From: Callipepla californica brunnescens
Lineage: Eukaryota > Chordata > Aves > Galliformes > Odontophoridae
Assembly (NCBI GenBank): GCA_023055505.1
Contig: JALIRH010000001.1
Coordinates: 91,976,530-92,040,529, forward strand
DNA length: 64,000 nt
Direction of reading: 5' to 3'
Below the pieces are notes generated by a model. It did no database searches, was not told the origin of the DNA, and saw only the letters and a program-made list of their open reading frames with translations. Made by a program: the position numbers and the translations under genes. Positions 63,081 through 64,000 of the stretch are shown one piece after another (within the stretch, counting starts at the first letter, position 1; each line of letters starts with the position of its first letter).

Positions 63081-64000
63081 GAGCTTGTCAGAATCTTATT
63101 TCATACTGAGCTGATTTTATGTTACCATGCTCTGTATGCTCAAGCATGCTCTGCTTCAGATGAGATTACAAAAATGTCGTTTTTGAAGACATCTTGCTTT
63201 TCTAAAGTTTACAGTGAGAAGTCAAGGAGTAGCTAACCACTGAATAAGCTTCCTCAGGGTCCTTTAATGGCTGTGTAGCAGGGAACATCTCCAGATCTTC
63301 CTGGGTAGACACAATAAGTTTGTCTATGCTTAGAATAAACTCCTACTAACACAACAGTGTCTGACACCATCTCTTTTTCCTGGTGAAGTTTCTTATTACC
63401 AGCCTGAACTGGTAAAATAATCTGTGTGCTGCTGCAGTCAGTTCACATTAAAATTACTTCAGTTCAAGGAAATCACATCTCTAGCTAAAAAGAAGGGGTA
63501 GAGAAAAATCGATGACCTCAGGACTTACAGACCTACTTACCTTTGTACTACCCTCATTCTTCTGAAGCAGACTTTTCCTATACACAGAATAATATGTTTT
63601 GCTGTGGTTATATTCTGGTATAGTGCCATTATGCCATTGATCAATGCATTTTAGAATTCAGTGCCTGAGGCAAAGGAACAGTTGTGTTGTATGTACCTCG
63701 CCTAATTCACAGGACATAAAAGTGTATGTGTGCAATGTGCATGCAAGGTGTGGCATAAGAAGAGGGTATTTGAAGGTGAACAGCGTGGATAATTTTGGAA
63801 GGCAGCATAAAATGACAAAACCAAAGCAAGCACTGTCTTGTCTGCTAGGAGAAGTTCCTGGAAGATAATATCCTCAATGTGGTGCCCAGGCATTTCTTGT
63901 CTATATGGGCCCCTCAAGAACCACAGAACTTAAAGTTATCTTTTCACAGTCTTTCTGGAAGCTGGATGTACTAATGAGGTTTAAAGCTACCATTATTTTT
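63081..64000. other. Non-coding DNA to window end
   Basis: The first 350 bases may still be badly decayed CR1. The rest shows nothing I recognise. The two short overlapping frames at 63.64-63.92 kb, on opposite strands, have no features of genes. Confidence 0.5.

Noticed and set aside
1..64000. CRISPR arrays, operons, bacterial-type genes, tRNA or rRNA genes
   Set aside because: None seen. The sequence is vertebrate in character, and no B-box-like or rRNA core sequence was noticed by eye; a tRNAscan-type search was not possible.
1..64000. A previously undescribed biological system
   Set aside because: I found no coordinated set of genes or unusual repeated architecture supporting one; the structured signals are explained by known avian repeat families, microsatellites and small duplications or palindromes.

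Overview
This window reads as vertebrate, and specifically avian, non-coding DNA. It is AT-rich, has no supportable intact protein-coding gene, and is peppered with decayed transposable elements whose combination is typical of birds: truncated CR1 LINEs ending in the 'ATCATAGAATCATAG...TTGGAAGGGACCT' tail, a mariner remnant of the Galluhop/Mariner1_GG type, and avian ERVL-type LTR and pol relics. Species cannot be determined. The window could be intergenic or lie inside a very long intron. All recognitions were made by eye from remembered family consensus sequences, with no database search.

Layout. 1-15.0 kb: AT-rich DNA with only simple repeats and one unexplained GC-richer block at 12.49-12.97 kb. 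15.0-18.9 kb: a repeat cluster of CR1 (+), an internally deleted mariner, CR1 (-) and CR1 (-). 18.9-22.5 kb: no recognisable elements. 22.55-23.11 kb: a solo ERVL-type LTR. 25.2-26.6 kb: two CR1 (+) fragments, the second keeping part of ORF2. 29.5-31.2 kb: CR1 (-) followed by a broken ERV RNase H/integrase segment on the + strand. 34.9-35.3 kb: CR1 (-). 39.2-40.9 kb: a GC-richer unidentified block, then a stretch that looks like a conserved non-coding element. 42.6, 50.3 and 51.1 kb: CR1 (-) fragments, the first two being close relatives. 51.4-61.6 kb: unique-looking DNA with a weak candidate terminal exon (minus strand, 56.2 kb), a 3x16-bp tandem repeat and a perfect 22-bp palindrome. 61.65-63.1 kb: the longest CR1 (-), covering 3' tail, reverse-transcriptase and linker regions, with a perfect 59-bp tandem duplication inside it.

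No genes work together here. Open reading frames of 60-136 codons are numerous, but they are what AT-rich DNA and antisense repeats give by chance. I found no convincing new biological system. The most checkable oddities are the deleted mariner, the LTR-less ERV pol fragment with a perfect hairpin just past it, the 22-bp palindrome, the candidate terminal exon and the candidate conserved element.
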